A stretch of 64,000 nucleotides of DNA from positions 248,001 through 312,000 of the forward strand of contig JAITDN010000003.1 of NCBI GenBank assembly GCA_031282525.1, read 5' to 3'. The stretch is from Candidatus Endomicrobiellum basalitermitum (GTDB lineage: Bacteria > Elusimicrobiota > Endomicrobiia > Endomicrobiales > Endomicrobiaceae). Position numbers and translations under genes: made by a program. This document shows positions 36,071-45,961 of the stretch, piece by piece. The notes beneath the pieces were generated by a model. That model saw nothing but the letters and a program-made list of their open reading frames with translations. It was not told where the DNA came from and did not search any database. Each line of letters begins with the position of its first letter. The stretch's first letter is position 1.

Positions 36071-36781
36071 TTAGTCTTTTAGCTTTGAAAGAAATCTCAA
36101 CACTTCAATATAAAGCCAAATAAGTGTTATCATAAGACAAAAACCACAATACCATTCCATATATTTAGGAGAATTATGATTTACAGCATCTTCAATTAAA
36201 TCAAAATCAATAACAAGATTCAATGATGCAATAGCAACAATCGCAAAACTTATAATAATACCCAAAATTGATGAATTGTGAATATATGGAAAATTCCCAA
36301 GTCTAAAGACATTCAAAATTAAATCGGCAATATAAACTAAAAATATAGCAAGTGTTGAAATTACTACAATTTTTTTAAATCTAGAAGTAGCTTTGAGTGT
36401 ACCAGCCCTGTATAAAGCAAGCATGCAAAATAAAACACAGATTGTTAAAAGAACAGAATTTATTACAATACCTGGACACAATCTCTCAAAATGCAAAGAA
36501 AATATTCCCAAGATAAGTCCTTCACATATAGCATAAAGCGGTGTCAAATACGGCGTCAATGTCTTTTTTAATAATGAAACAAAAGCTAAACTCAAAGCTC
36601 CAATTAGTATCGGGAAAAACAACGGTACCGTAATACTAGGATTTGTCCAAGAATAAAATGCACTTGCCACAAGAAAAATCCATAGAATTATACTTTTGTT
36701 TATCGTTCCAGACAATGTCATAACTTCACTGTTTCCTATAGATGCACAAAAGACACTAGTTTTCAAAAGTGGATTACTCAT
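36071..36781 (-). CDS. Bax inhibitor-1/YccA-like membrane protein
   Basis: 236 residues with about seven membrane segments. N-terminal SNPLLKTSVF and the TLSGTINKSIIL entry to the first helix match the BI-1/YccA family branch found in many bacteria; the third and fourth segments contain TPLYAICEGLILGIFS, another family mark. Some relatives are calcium-leak channels or modulate FtsH; the role here is unknown. The ribosome site is a GGGAGGGGGGGGAG tract. Upstream of engB. Confidence 0.8.
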   Translation of the reverse strand: MSNPLLKTSVFCASIGNSEVMTLSGTINKSIILWIFLVASAFYSWTNPSITVPLFFPILIGALSLAFVSLLKKTLTPYLTPLYAICEGLILGIFSLHFERLCPGIVINSVLLTICVLFCMLALYRAGTLKATSRFKKIVVISTLAIFLVYIADLILNVFRLGNFPYIHNSSILGIIISFAIVAIASLNLVIDFDLIEDAVNHNSPKYMEWYCGFCLMITLIWLYIEVLRFLSKLKD

Positions 36782-36786
36782 TCACT

Positions 36787-36794
36787 CCCCCCCC
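36787..36794 (-). promoter_or_regulatory. G8 tract forming the ribosome site of the BI-1-like gene
   Basis: Eight Gs on the minus strand, inside GGGAGGGGGGGGAG, stand 5 nt before the ATG. In such AT-rich DNA a run like this is rare and could slip in length. Confidence 0.7.
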
Positions 36795-36873
36795 TCCCTT
36801 TTTTTAATTAAATCGTAAGCTAGACTAATAAATTTCCTTTGACTTATAAAATAAAGCAAACTTAATACTTGCT

Positions 36874-37232
36874 TTAAACCAAACCCCATCCCAATTTTAA
36901 TATTTCAATCTTGTCAAAATTCAAAGCATCCTCTAATGCAAGAGCAAGAAAACATACAGAATGTTTTTCAACTCCACTGCTTTTAAACTACTAAGAGGAT
37001 TTTTAATCACATGAATATCTTCCTGTATAAAATTCTCAATAAATTTAACTTTATTTATCCCAGTTTCTTCAAAAATTTCTCTAGTCGCAGTCTCAAATTC
37101 ACTCTCGCCTTTTTCAACATGACCCTTTGGGAATCCCCACAATCTACTTCTTTTTGAATTCACAAGCAAAAACACAGGTTCACAATTTCGCATCTTATAA
37201 ACCATCGTACTACAGGAAAACTCTTTAAACAT
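36874..37232 (-). pseudogene. Nudix hydrolase, frameshifted
   Basis: The ORF (99 residues) has a complete Nudix box (GHVEKGESEFETATREIFEETG), which binds metal and hydrolyses nucleoside diphosphate compounds, most like Ap4A-type hydrolases. After about residue 80 the frame is lost. The expected tail continues in the +1 frame (VEKHSVCFLALALEDALNFDKIEILK) to a stop at 36874. One frameshift near 36980 explains both pieces. The full family length is about 130-150 residues. The C-terminal strand and helix are missing from the in-frame product, so function is doubtful. Confidence 0.75.
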
Positions 37233-37332
37233 TTACAACTCTATTTTTTACTGTTAAAATTTAAAATATACATCACCATATTGTTTAATCAAATCATTTA
37301 ATTTTATTCTTTTTTAGATTATTTCATTTTAT

Positions 37333-38398
37333 TCAATGTTTTGCAATTAATCTCCTTCTCATTAAATCCAAAACTGTATTAACAATTTTTTTTTCTTATT
37401 TCTCTCCTTGTACCATTAAAGTTGAATTTAAAGCTTTCAGTTTTATTTTTATCAGCAAAACCTACATATACAAGCCCTACTGGTTTTTATTTAGTATTTC
37501 TATGAGGTCCAGTAATACCAGTCGTCGAAAAAGCATAATCACTACCTGAAAGTCTCAAAATACCCTCTACCATTTCTTTGGCAGTTTCACTACTCACAGC
37601 TCCATAATTCACCAAAGTTTTTTCTTTTACATTAAGCAACTTCATTTTTAAATTGTTTGAATATACACAATAACAGAACCTTTAAAGTACGAAGAACTAC
37701 CTGAAACATTTGTAACTGCTGCCGCTATCATTCCCCCACTGCATGATTCTGCAAAAGAAATCGTTTTTTTATTCTCAAGTAAAAGACGACCTGTAACAAA
37801 TTCAATTGTATCCCCATCAAAGCCAAAAATATTATCTTTTAAAACATCGGCAAATTTGAGTTTTAAATCGTTTATTGCCTTATTGACAAAAACTTCACTT
37901 GAGGCGGAGACTGAAAGTTTAATATCTACAACTAACTCATCTGTAAGAATATCGAATTTTACAGATTCTAAACCACTAAATTTAATTTCTTTCATAACAG
38001 ATTTTGTAATTTCTTCAACAGCAGATTCTGCAATAGCAAACACGTGTAAAACTACATTTCTCTTTATATTTTTAGAGTAATTTTTTAGAAACGGCAAAAA
38101 GCTCTCTTCAAGCACTGATCCCATCTCCCTAGATGAACCTGGAAGTAAGAATAAAGTTTTGCTAAATTTTTCCACATTATCTTCAAATTCAAAATGCAAC
38201 ATTTGTCCAGGCAATGTAAGATCTAATCCACCCAACAGCAATAACAATCAAAAGCTTTTCTAAATTTTTGGAACAAATCTTATTTTTTTTATTACTAATA
38301 TCAACAGTAGATACTAATCCAAGTCCCACCACAAGAAGTTGTAAACATATTATAGGCACTTTCTTAGCAAGAAACCCAATGCCAGTACAAATACTCAA
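37333..38398 (-). pseudogene. cinA: CinA (competence/damage-inducible; NMN deamidase), broken
   Basis: Pieces of CinA occur in order but in different frames. An N-terminal part (FLAKKVP, RLVST-like, stop) comes first. A one-base insertion near 38225 breaks the GGLDLTLPGQ segment. The 199-residue ORF then covers LLPGSSREMGS through TISFAESCSGGMIAAA. A shift near 37665 is followed by LKMKLLNVKEKTLVNYGAVS, an in-frame TAA, KPVGLVYVGFADK and finally DLMRRRLIAKH with a stop at 37333. CinA homologues take part in pyridine nucleotide recycling. The gene cannot give a full protein. Confidence 0.88.
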
Positions 38399-38452
38399 TT
38401 TTCATATTTTAAAACCTACAAAAATATCTACTGCTTCACTTAGATTTTTAAG

Positions 38453-38527
38453 GGTGGCTGACGGGAATTGAACCCGCAACCTTCGGCTTCACAAACCGAC
38501 GCTCTAACCAATTGAGCTACAACCACC
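38453..38527 (-). tRNA. tRNA-His (anticodon GTG)
   Basis: Full cloverleaf on the minus strand: acceptor GTGGTTG/CAGCCAC with the extra G at -1 opposite discriminator C, the hallmark of tRNA-His; anticodon stem TCGGT/GCCGA with loop TTGTGAA. CCA is not encoded. It lies 12 nt after tRNA-Arg and shares its promoter. Confidence 0.97.
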
Positions 38528-38539
38528 AATTAGAAGAAA

Positions 38540-38613
38540 CGTCTCCGGCGTGAGTTGAACACGCAACCTACTGCTTAGAAGGCAGTTGCTCTATCCAATT
38601 GAGCTACGGAGAC
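38540..38613 (-). tRNA. tRNA-Arg (anticodon TCT)
   Basis: Cloverleaf on the minus strand: acceptor GTCTCCG/CGGAGAC, D arm GCTC/GAGC, anticodon stem ACTGC/GCAGT with loop CTTCTAA (TCT, reading AGA/AGG), T loop TTCAACT, discriminator G. CCA is not encoded. AGA is a heavily used Arg codon in AT-rich genomes. Confidence 0.97.
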
Positions 38614-38629
38614 AATAAATTAACTACGT

Positions 38630-38658
38630 ATCTTAACAAAACCTCTTCACCGCGTCAA
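38630..38658 (-). promoter_or_regulatory. Promoter of the tRNA-Arg/tRNA-His pair
   Basis: Minus strand -35 TTGACG, 17-nt spacer, -10 TAAGAT, ending 17 nt before tRNA-Arg. The spacer is richer in G and C than its surroundings. It has the same architecture as the tRNA-Val promoter. Confidence 0.75.
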
Positions 38659-38829
38659 TAAATAAATATTAAATATGCAAAAAAACTTTAAAACAAAATA
38701 TAACCTAATAATTCATTTTTCACCACTTTTTAATTAATTTTAATATCTCTTTATATACCCCCTTCTTGATCTTGAATATTACCTTTTATTTAAATAAGCC
38801 ATAGAGGAATTCTTATGAGACGCACAGTA

Positions 38830-41454
38830 TTAATTTATATATCTTTTTTTGAATTCCAACCCACTTATATCTTTGCTTGTTTTATCCAATTTTGTCACAT
38901 CTACAATTATATTATCACCCTCTTTAAATTTTCCAGAAATAAGTTGAGAAGAAAGAGGATTTAATAAATAAGTTTGTATGGCTCTTTTTAATGGTCTTGC
39001 TCCAAAAGTGGGATCATACCCTTTTAACGATATAAAATCCTTAGCTTTATTAGTAAGTTCTATGTGGATATTTTTTTTAACAAGACGGGATTCAAAGAAC
39101 TTAATTTGTATATCAATAATTTTATTCAACTCCTGTTCACTTAAATTTTGGAATATGATTATCTCATCTATCCTATTTAAGAATTCAGGTTTAAAGTAAT
39201 TGTGAAGCTCCTGCGTAACCTTATTTTTTATTCTACCGAAGTCGTCATAACCTTGAATATATTGTGACCCTATATTTGAAGTCATTATAATAACAGTATT
39301 TTTAAAATCAACAGTTCTTCCATGTCCATCTGTAAGTCTCCCATCGTCAAATATCTGTAACATGACATTGAACACCTCAGGACTCGCTTTCTCAATTTCG
39401 TCAAACAAAACCACACAGTATGGTCGCCTTCTCACAACCTCAGTTAATTGCCCTCCATCTTCAAAACCTACATATCCCGGAGGAGCACCTATAAGACGAG
39501 AAACACTGTGTTTTTCCATACATTCGGACATATCAATTCTAACTATATTTTTCTCATCATCAAATAACAATTCAGCAAGCGCCTTTGCCAGTTCTGTCTT
39601 ACCAACACCCGTAGGACCCAAAAATAAAAATGAACCTATAGGCTTACTAGGATCTGAAAGCCCAGAACGAGAACGACGTACCGCGTTCGCTATTGCAGAT
39701 ATTGCTTCATTCTGACCGATAACTCTTTCATGTAGTTTATCTTCCATTTTAAGAAGTTTCTGCATTTCACTTTCTATCATACGACTAACTGGTATACCTG
39801 TCCAATTACTTACCACCTCAGCAATATCTTCCTCATCAACTTCCTCTTTTAACATCTTCTTTTTTTTCTGTAGTTCAAGAAGCTTTTTATTTCCCTCTTC
39901 AAGACTCTTTTGTACATATGGAATTTTTCCATAGCGAATCTCGGCAACGGCACTCAAATCACCAATTCTTTCAGCTTTTTGTTCCTCAGTCTTCATATTT
40001 TCAAGGGAGGCTTTTAAATTTCTTATATTAGATATTGCTTCTTTTTCTTTTTCCCAGTGAACTTTCATTTCTCCAGAACTTTGTTTCAACCTATCTATCT
40101 CCGTTTCCATATTTTCAAGACGTTCCTTTGAAGCAATGTCTGTCTCTTTTTTTACAGCCTGTCTTTCAATTTCAATTTGCCTAATTTTCCGCTCTATAAT
40201 ATCAAGCTCTGTGGGCATAGAATCTATTTCTATTCTCAATTTACTCGCAGATTCATCAACCAAATCTATAGCTTTGTCCGGTAGATACCTATCTGTTATA
40301 TATCTTGCACTCAAAGTTGAAGCAGCAACTAACGCTGAATCTTTTATTTTTACACCGTGATGCACTTCATATTTTTCCTTTATACCCCTCAAAATCGTAA
40401 TAGTATCCTCAATTGACGGTTCACCAGCAAAGATAGGTTGAAATCTCCTCTCTAAAGCCACATCTTTCTCTATATACTTTCTGTATTCACTAAGAGTAGT
40501 TGCTCCTACAAGTTTAAGTTCGCCACGTGCAAGCATAGGCTTTAACATATTTGCAGCATCAACCGCACCTTCGGCAGAACCAGTACCAACTATCGTATGT
40601 AATTCGTCAATAAAAAGAATAATCATTCCTTGGGCCGAACAAATTTCTTTGAGAACCGCTTTAAGTCTGTCTTCAAACTCCCCTCTATATTTCGCACCAG
40701 CTATTAGTGCTCCTAAATCTAAAGCTATAACCTTCTTATCCCTTAAACTTTCAGGAACATCCATAGAAACTATGCGTTGCGCCAATCCTTCTACTATCGC
40801 CGTCTTACCAACACCTGGTTCACCTATAATAACAGGATTGTTTTTTGTCCTTCTAGATAAAACTTGAACACATCTGCGAATTTCATTATCTCTCCCTATA
40901 ACAGGGTCAAGCTTTCCAAGTCTAGCTAAGTCAGTTAGATTCCTCCCATACTTCTCTAAAGCTTGGTATTTATCCTCAGGATTTTGATCTATAACCCTTT
41001 GTTCGCCTCTTATACCTATAAGAGCTTTTAAAACAATATCTTTTGTGATTCCATGTTTCTTTAATATCTTTGACGCATTTTCAAAATTATCTTCGATTAT
41101 AGCTATAAGAATATGTTCTGTAGATACAAAATCGTCTTTTAAACTTTTTGCCGTTTTTTCCGAATTATTTAAAATTTTGTTCAAATTCTGTGATAAAAAT
41201 AAATTTCCACCTAAAACTTTTGGTTTCTTCTCAATTTCTAAAAGTAAATCTTTAGAAATATCCGCAACTAGAGGATCTTCTCTACCAGGCAATGCTGTTT
41301 TCCTTATTATTGCCCCGACTGTTCCATCTTGTTGTTTAATTAAAACATACAAAATATGCTCGCAAGTAATTTCTTGATTACCGTATTCAGACGCTACATT
41401 TTGTGCATCTACCAAAGCCTCTTGTGATTTAACTGTAAACCTAGAAAGATTCAT
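38830..41454 (-). CDS. clpB: ClpB disaggregase
   Basis: AAA+ chaperone that pulls aggregated proteins apart with DnaK. N-domain (residues 1-145), first ATPase ([24 protein letters not shown]), long coiled-coil middle domain (about 400-525) and second ATPase ([16 protein letters not shown]) are all intact; 874 residues, as usual. The ORF track starts 17 codons early; an AGGAGG site marks the ATG at 41454 ([14 protein letters not shown]). No CIRCE (HrcA) repeat was found upstream, so the usual heat-shock control is not visible. Confidence 0.96.
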   Translation of the reverse strand: MNLSRFTVKSQEALVDAQNVASEYGNQEITCEHILYVLIKQQDGTVGAIIRKTALPGREDPLVADISKDLLLEIEKKPKVLGGNLFLSQNLNKILNNSEKTAKSLKDDFVSTEHILIAIIEDNFENASKILKKHGITKDIVLKALIGIRGEQRVIDQNPEDKYQALEKYGRNLTDLARLGKLDPVIGRDNEIRRCVQVLSRRTKNNPVIIGEPGVGKTAIVEGLAQRIVSMDVPESLRDKKVIALDLGALIAGAKYRGEFEDRLKAVLKEICSAQGMIILFIDELHTIVGTGSAEGAVDAANMLKPMLARGELKLVGATTLSEYRKYIEKDVALERRFQPIFAGEPSIEDTITILRGIKEKYEVHHGVKIKDSALVAASTLSARYITDRYLPDKAIDLVDESASKLRIEIDSMPTELDIIERKIRQIEIERQAVKKETDIASKERLENMETEIDRLKQSSGEMKVHWEKEKEAISNIRNLKASLENMKTEEQKAERIGDLSAVAEIRYGKIPYVQKSLEEGNKKLLELQKKKKMLKEEVDEEDIAEVVSNWTGIPVSRMIESEMQKLLKMEDKLHERVIGQNEAISAIANAVRRSRSGLSDPSKPIGSFLFLGPTGVGKTELAKALAELLFDDEKNIVRIDMSECMEKHSVSRLIGAPPGYVGFEDGGQLTEVVRRRPYCVVLFDEIEKASPEVFNVMLQIFDDGRLTDGHGRTVDFKNTVIIMTSNIGSQYIQGYDDFGRIKNKVTQELHNYFKPEFLNRIDEIIIFQNLSEQELNKIIDIQIKFFESRLVKKNIHIELTNKAKDFISLKGYDPTFGARPLKRAIQTYLLNPLSSQLISGKFKEGDNIIVDVTKLDKTSKDISGLEFKKRYIN

Positions 41455-41875
41455 ACCAAACCTCCTCTTCTTTACTTTGCTGACACCAACCTGTAAGTCA
41501 AACATAAGTTTGCTTTCTACAAACGCTCTAACTCTTGTAACCTACTATCTATTATCTGCAAATCTATTTTTTGGAAGCATATTTTCATTAAGTAATAAAT
41601 TGCTAGTATAAAAAACAGATATACGAGATATTTTACCATAAACTATAATTGTAAGTAATTCCTAAGTTAAAATATATACTATTGACTATTTTATCAAAAT
41701 AAAACACAAAATATTCTAGACTTTAAATTATCAAATTTTTCTTTAGTTAAATTGTCTTTTACTTTAATCCAATAGTCTCTTTATGATAAAAAATAGATCC
41801 ATAGATTGTACAAATAAGAATCAAACAAAAGGTCGGGTCGGTACAAAAATATACTACTCTATTTCTATATTCTCA
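41455..41875. other. 420-nt spacer between mfd and clpB
   Basis: It should carry the clpB promoter on the minus strand. A loose TTGATA with TATATT about 15 nt apart is present near 41680-41710, too weak to call. No heat-shock repeat, RNA gene or gene remnant was seen. Confidence 0.4.
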
Positions 41876-44800
41876 TCATTGTTGTTTAAATCCATAAAAT
41901 TCAACACTAGACAGAAATTCTTTGAGATATTCGACTGTATTCATGTTAATCATTTCTTTTTTTAACCCAATTGCATAACATCTACCAGGCACAAAATTTA
42001 CTATTTCCGAATAATCACTTATTAGCTCTGCTATGTCTACTCTTGACAAATCCGCTTTTTGTGAAAAATATAACCATATATGACCATTATCTTCAGTTAT
42101 TTTTTCAATTTTAAGCTTCTTGGCACTAAGCCTTAAATATGTTATTTCAAACAACATTTGTGTCTCTTTCGGAATTTTCCCAAAACGATCTAAAAGTTCA
42201 TTCTTTAATTTCTCTAATGTTTCCATATCTTTTGCGACATTGAGTCTTCTGTAAAATAAAATTCTTATATTCTCATTCTCAATATATTTATTAGGAATTA
42301 ACGCACTTATCCTCAAATCTATCAAAGTATCTTCTTCTTTTTGCACTTTATTAGATATATTTCCTTTTAATTTTTCGCCTTCTTCCTCAAGAAGTTTTGC
42401 GAACATATCATAACCTATATCTTTTACAAAACCGTGCTGATCTATAGATAATATTCCACCAGCTCCTCTTATCTCTAAATCTTTAAGAGCAAGTCTAAAA
42501 CCAGAGCCTAACTCACTAAATTCCTTCATTGCTTCAAGTCTTTTAATAGCACTCTCATTCAAATCCTTATCTTTATAAAATAAATAACAATACGCCTTCT
42601 TTCTATCTCTACCTATCCTACCTCTTAATTGATAAAGCTGTGAAAGTCCAAAATTCTCCGCTTCTTCAACTATTATTGTGTTAACAGAAGGAATATCTAA
42701 CCCAGACTCTATTATCGTGGTAGCTAACAAAATATCCGATTCCATATTCAAGAACTTCCACATAACATCCTCAATATCTTTCGCTTTCATCTGTCCGTAA
42801 ACAATTCCCAATCTAACGTTAGGAACAAGATTCCTAATACTTGTAGCCTTCGTAATAATCGTCTTAACTTCATTATAAACATAAAAAATTTGTCCGCCTC
42901 TTGAAAGTTCTGCCTCAATAATATTCTTAATAAGATTTTCATCATACAATGAAAGATGCGTCTCTATCGGCAGTCTACCAAAAGGTGGGGTTTCTATTAC
43001 TGACAAATCTCTAAAACCAGATAAAGCTGAAGACAAAGTCCTAGGAATAGGAGTTGCCGAGAGTATTAAAATATCTATATTTTTTTTTATTAATTTAATT
43101 TTTTCCTTTTGTTTAACTCCAAATCTATGCTCTTCATCAATTATCAATAAACCTAAATTCTTAAATTCTATGTCCTTCTGTAAAAGTCTATGAGTGCCAA
43201 TAACAATATCAATCAATCCTCTTTGCAAATCTTTTATTATCCCCTTCTGTTTTACTTTAGACTGAAACCTATTAATCACTACAACTCTTGCTGAAAAAAG
43301 GGAAAGTCTATTATAAAATGTATTATAATGTTGCTGTGCTAAAATCGTAGTGGGAACTAACACAGCAACCTGTAACCCATGTTGAACCACTTTAAAGGCT
43401 GCACGTACAGCAATTTCAGTCTTACCGTAACCCACATCGCCACAGACAAGTCTTTCCATTGGATAAGGTTTTAAAAAATCACCTTTTATATCCTCAATAG
43501 CTTTCAGCTGGTCAGAAGTTTCATCATAAGGGAATGAATCTGCGAGTTCTTTTTCACATGCAGCTTCTATATCTAAAGAATCTCTTTTTATCATACTTCT
43601 TTGCACATAGAGTTTTAAAAGTTCTTTTGCAAATTTTGCTGCAACTGCACGCGCCACCAATTTCACTCTTTCCCAAGCCACTGTATCCATTGAATGCAAT
43701 TTAGGCTTAATACCCTCAAGCCCAATGTACTTTTTTACAGCATTTATTCCATCGAAAGGAATATAAAGTTTATCACCATTTTTATACTCTATACATAAAT
43801 ACTCGGAAATGTTATTTTCCCTAGAAAGAGTTCTCAATCCTGCATAACGACCTATTCCATATTTCTCATGAACTACGTAATCACCAGTTGCTATCTCCCA
43901 TATGCCTTCTAAACGCCTTCCACATTTAATTTGGGGGAAACTCATAGGCTTTTTTTTATAAAGCATTTCTCTAGCCGAAATATACGCAACCTTTGCACTT
44001 GATAAATAAAATCCTTGTGATAAACTGTTACATAGAAACTCCAATTTCTTATAATCCCAACGACTTTTATAAAATATATCCACAATACGCTCGCGTTCAA
44101 TTTCGTTAGAGCAACAAATTTTTATTGTCATACCACCTTCAGCAAAACTTTTAAGCATGTTTATAAAAAAATCCTTATTCCCTCTAAATCCAGAAAAACT
44201 TCTATACCCCTGATATTGCGCATAAGTATCTAAAGAATTATTAATAATAAGTTCATATTTACTGAATGACTTTTCCATTTTTTTATCAATTGGGTAGTCA
44301 AAAAATAATATAACACTACTCTTAACATTGGTTACGTTTTGATCTATAAAATAATCTTTAATTGTTGATTTATATTCTAAAAGATTAACAGGCAGTATTT
44401 TAATTTTATTAAGAAAGGAACTTGAAAGCTGGGTTCTCGGATCAAAGACCTTAATGACTTCCACATTATCAAATTCAAAAACAACTCTAACAGGCATTTC
44501 ACTTAAAGATGACCATACATCAATAATACCGCCTCGAACAGCAAATTGTAGCTTATCCTCTACAAAATCTGTTTTTGTATAACCAAAAGAAACTAAAGAG
44601 TGTTCTAAATGGCTTAAATTATACCGTTGACCTCTGATTATGACAACACTAATATCATTTTTAGGATTTAGCACTGGAGAGTTAATTGAAAGGTTTGTTG
44701 CACATACAATAAAACTCTTTAAGTTTCTTATTCTATCAGTAGTAAAAACTTTACGCTCCACATCATAAGAAGGAAACATAAATATATTCGCAATAGGAAT

Positions 44801-45001
44801 CAAGGTAGAAGGCGCAGAATAAAAAAAAGAACATAAGTCATCATAAAAAGCATTTAATTCTTCATCTTTAACAAAAGCAAAAACACGCAAATTTGATTTT
44901 TTTTTACCACTACTTACATTTAGTTGCATTTCATATATGCGCCTAAACAAGTAATGAGCTTTACCGCTGCCCCCGATTCCAGACACATACGTTCTACTCA
45001 A
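41876..45001 (-). CDS. mfd: Transcription-repair coupling factor
   Basis: Removes RNA polymerase stalled at DNA damage and recruits UvrA. The N-terminal UvrB-like domain lacks a working ATPase (GIGGSGKAHYLF only). The RNA polymerase-binding module starts near VHEKYGIGRYAGL. The translocase has Walker A GDVGYGKTEIAVRAAF, the DEEHRFGV box, ATPIPRTL and QLRGRIGR. Length 1041 is shorter than the E. coli protein (1148) but within the family. It follows lipA by about 30 nt. Confidence 0.96.
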   Translation of the reverse strand: MSRTYVSGIGGSGKAHYLFRRIYEMQLNVSSGKKKSNLRVFAFVKDEELNAFYDDLCSFFYSAPSTLIPIANIFMFPSYDVERKVFTTDRIRNLKSFIVCATNLSINSPVLNPKNDISVVIIRGQRYNLSHLEHSLVSFGYTKTDFVEDKLQFAVRGGIIDVWSSLSEMPVRVVFEFDNVEVIKVFDPRTQLSSSFLNKIKILPVNLLEYKSTIKDYFIDQNVTNVKSSVILFFDYPIDKKMEKSFSKYELIINNSLDTYAQYQGYRSFSGFRGNKDFFINMLKSFAEGGMTIKICCSNEIERERIVDIFYKSRWDYKKLEFLCNSLSQGFYLSSAKVAYISAREMLYKKKPMSFPQIKCGRRLEGIWEIATGDYVVHEKYGIGRYAGLRTLSRENNISEYLCIEYKNGDKLYIPFDGINAVKKYIGLEGIKPKLHSMDTVAWERVKLVARAVAAKFAKELLKLYVQRSMIKRDSLDIEAACEKELADSFPYDETSDQLKAIEDIKGDFLKPYPMERLVCGDVGYGKTEIAVRAAFKVVQHGLQVAVLVPTTILAQQHYNTFYNRLSLFSARVVVINRFQSKVKQKGIIKDLQRGLIDIVIGTHRLLQKDIEFKNLGLLIIDEEHRFGVKQKEKIKLIKKNIDILILSATPIPRTLSSALSGFRDLSVIETPPFGRLPIETHLSLYDENLIKNIIEAELSRGGQIFYVYNEVKTIITKATSIRNLVPNVRLGIVYGQMKAKDIEDVMWKFLNMESDILLATTIIESGLDIPSVNTIIVEEAENFGLSQLYQLRGRIGRDRKKAYCYLFYKDKDLNESAIKRLEAMKEFSELGSGFRLALKDLEIRGAGGILSIDQHGFVKDIGYDMFAKLLEEEGEKLKGNISNKVQKEEDTLIDLRISALIPNKYIENENIRILFYRRLNVAKDMETLEKLKNELLDRFGKIPKETQMLFEITYLRLSAKKLKIEKITEDNGHIWLYFSQKADLSRVDIAELISDYSEIVNFVPGRCYAIGLKKEMINMNTVEYLKEFLSSVEFYGFKQQ

Positions 45002-45031
45002 ACTATGGACCTTTAAATAAATTTGTAAAAC

Positions 45032-45862
45032 TTAAAATTTCTTGAAGTTCACTTCTACAAGATATGAACTTCGGATATATCTGCCAGAGATAACTTGTTT
45101 TATTTTTAACGATACAGCAAAATCTTCAAATAGCTTAAATTCTTCTTTAGTATATTCCTTAACTACAGGAAAATGTTTTAGCGTTGGAGCAAGATATTGT
45201 CCTATTGTGAGAGTATCAACATTTATATTTTTTATGTCTTTAATCATCTCAAAAACTTGCTCTTTAGTTTCACCAAATCCAAGCATTACGCCGGTTTTAA
45301 CTCTAAAACCTTTTGATTTGGCGTGCTTCAACACACTGAGAGAGCGTCCATAATCAGCCCCTTTTCTCACCACATCATAAAGAATAGGAACTGTTTCTAA
45401 GTTATGGGAAAAAACATCAGGTTTTGCATTTAGAACAATATCTATGGATTTCGTATCTCCAAAAAAATCAGGAACAAGAACTTCAACTTTATTACTAGGG
45501 AGTAAATTTTTTATCTCATTAATTGTCTTTGCAAAATGCCTCGCTCCACCATCAGGCAAATCATCTCTTGTCACCGAAGTTATTACGCTATATAAGAGTT
45601 TGAGCTCCTTAATTGCCTTTGCAACTCTTGAAGGTTCACTTATATCTACAAACTCAGTATCACATTTCTCTACGGCACAGAAACTACATCCTCTGGTGCA
45701 ATATCTACCTAATATCATGAAAGTTGCAGTTTTATTTTTATAACATTCGCCAATATTAGGGCACTTAGCGCTTTGGCATACCGTGTTAAGAGCTTTAGAC
45801 AGAAAATTCTTTTTAAGTTCTGTTATTTGTACCAAACTAATTTTCTTTTTTTTCTGTTTCAT
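45032..45862 (-). CDS. lipA: Lipoyl synthase
   Basis: Radical-SAM enzyme that inserts two sulfurs into octanoyl groups. The radical SAM motif CTRGCSFC and the auxiliary-cluster cysteines CQSAKCPNIGEC are both there, with the C-terminal RSSY for the third contact. Length 276 is normal. The auxiliary 4Fe-4S cluster is consumed and must be rebuilt, linking it to the Fe-S genes elsewhere in the window. No lipB or lipoate ligase is nearby. Confidence 0.95.
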   Translation of the reverse strand: MKQKKKKISLVQITELKKNFLSKALNTVCQSAKCPNIGECYKNKTATFMILGRYCTRGCSFCAVEKCDTEFVDISEPSRVAKAIKELKLLYSVITSVTRDDLPDGGARHFAKTINEIKNLLPSNKVEVLVPDFFGDTKSIDIVLNAKPDVFSHNLETVPILYDVVRKGADYGRSLSVLKHAKSKGFRVKTGVMLGFGETKEQVFEMIKDIKNINVDTLTIGQYLAPTLKHFPVVKEYTKEEFKLFEDFAVSLKIKQVISGRYIRSSYLVEVNFKKF

Positions 45863-45961
45863 ATTATCAATTCAACAATTTTCTTAATACCTAAAAAGCA
45901 CAATATAACAAAATGATTTCACGCAAAAAAATACATTTGAATATCACACATATTTAGTTAC

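Noticed and set aside
41455-41875. Possible CIRCE/HrcA heat-shock site upstream of clpB
   Set aside because: No TTAGCACTC-N9-GAGTGCTAA-like repeat was found in the spacer.
44940-45001. GGSGK at the N-terminus of Mfd as an active P-loop
   Set aside because: The N-terminal UvrB-like domain of Mfd is known to be ATPase-dead; the true Walker A is GDVGYGKT in the translocase.
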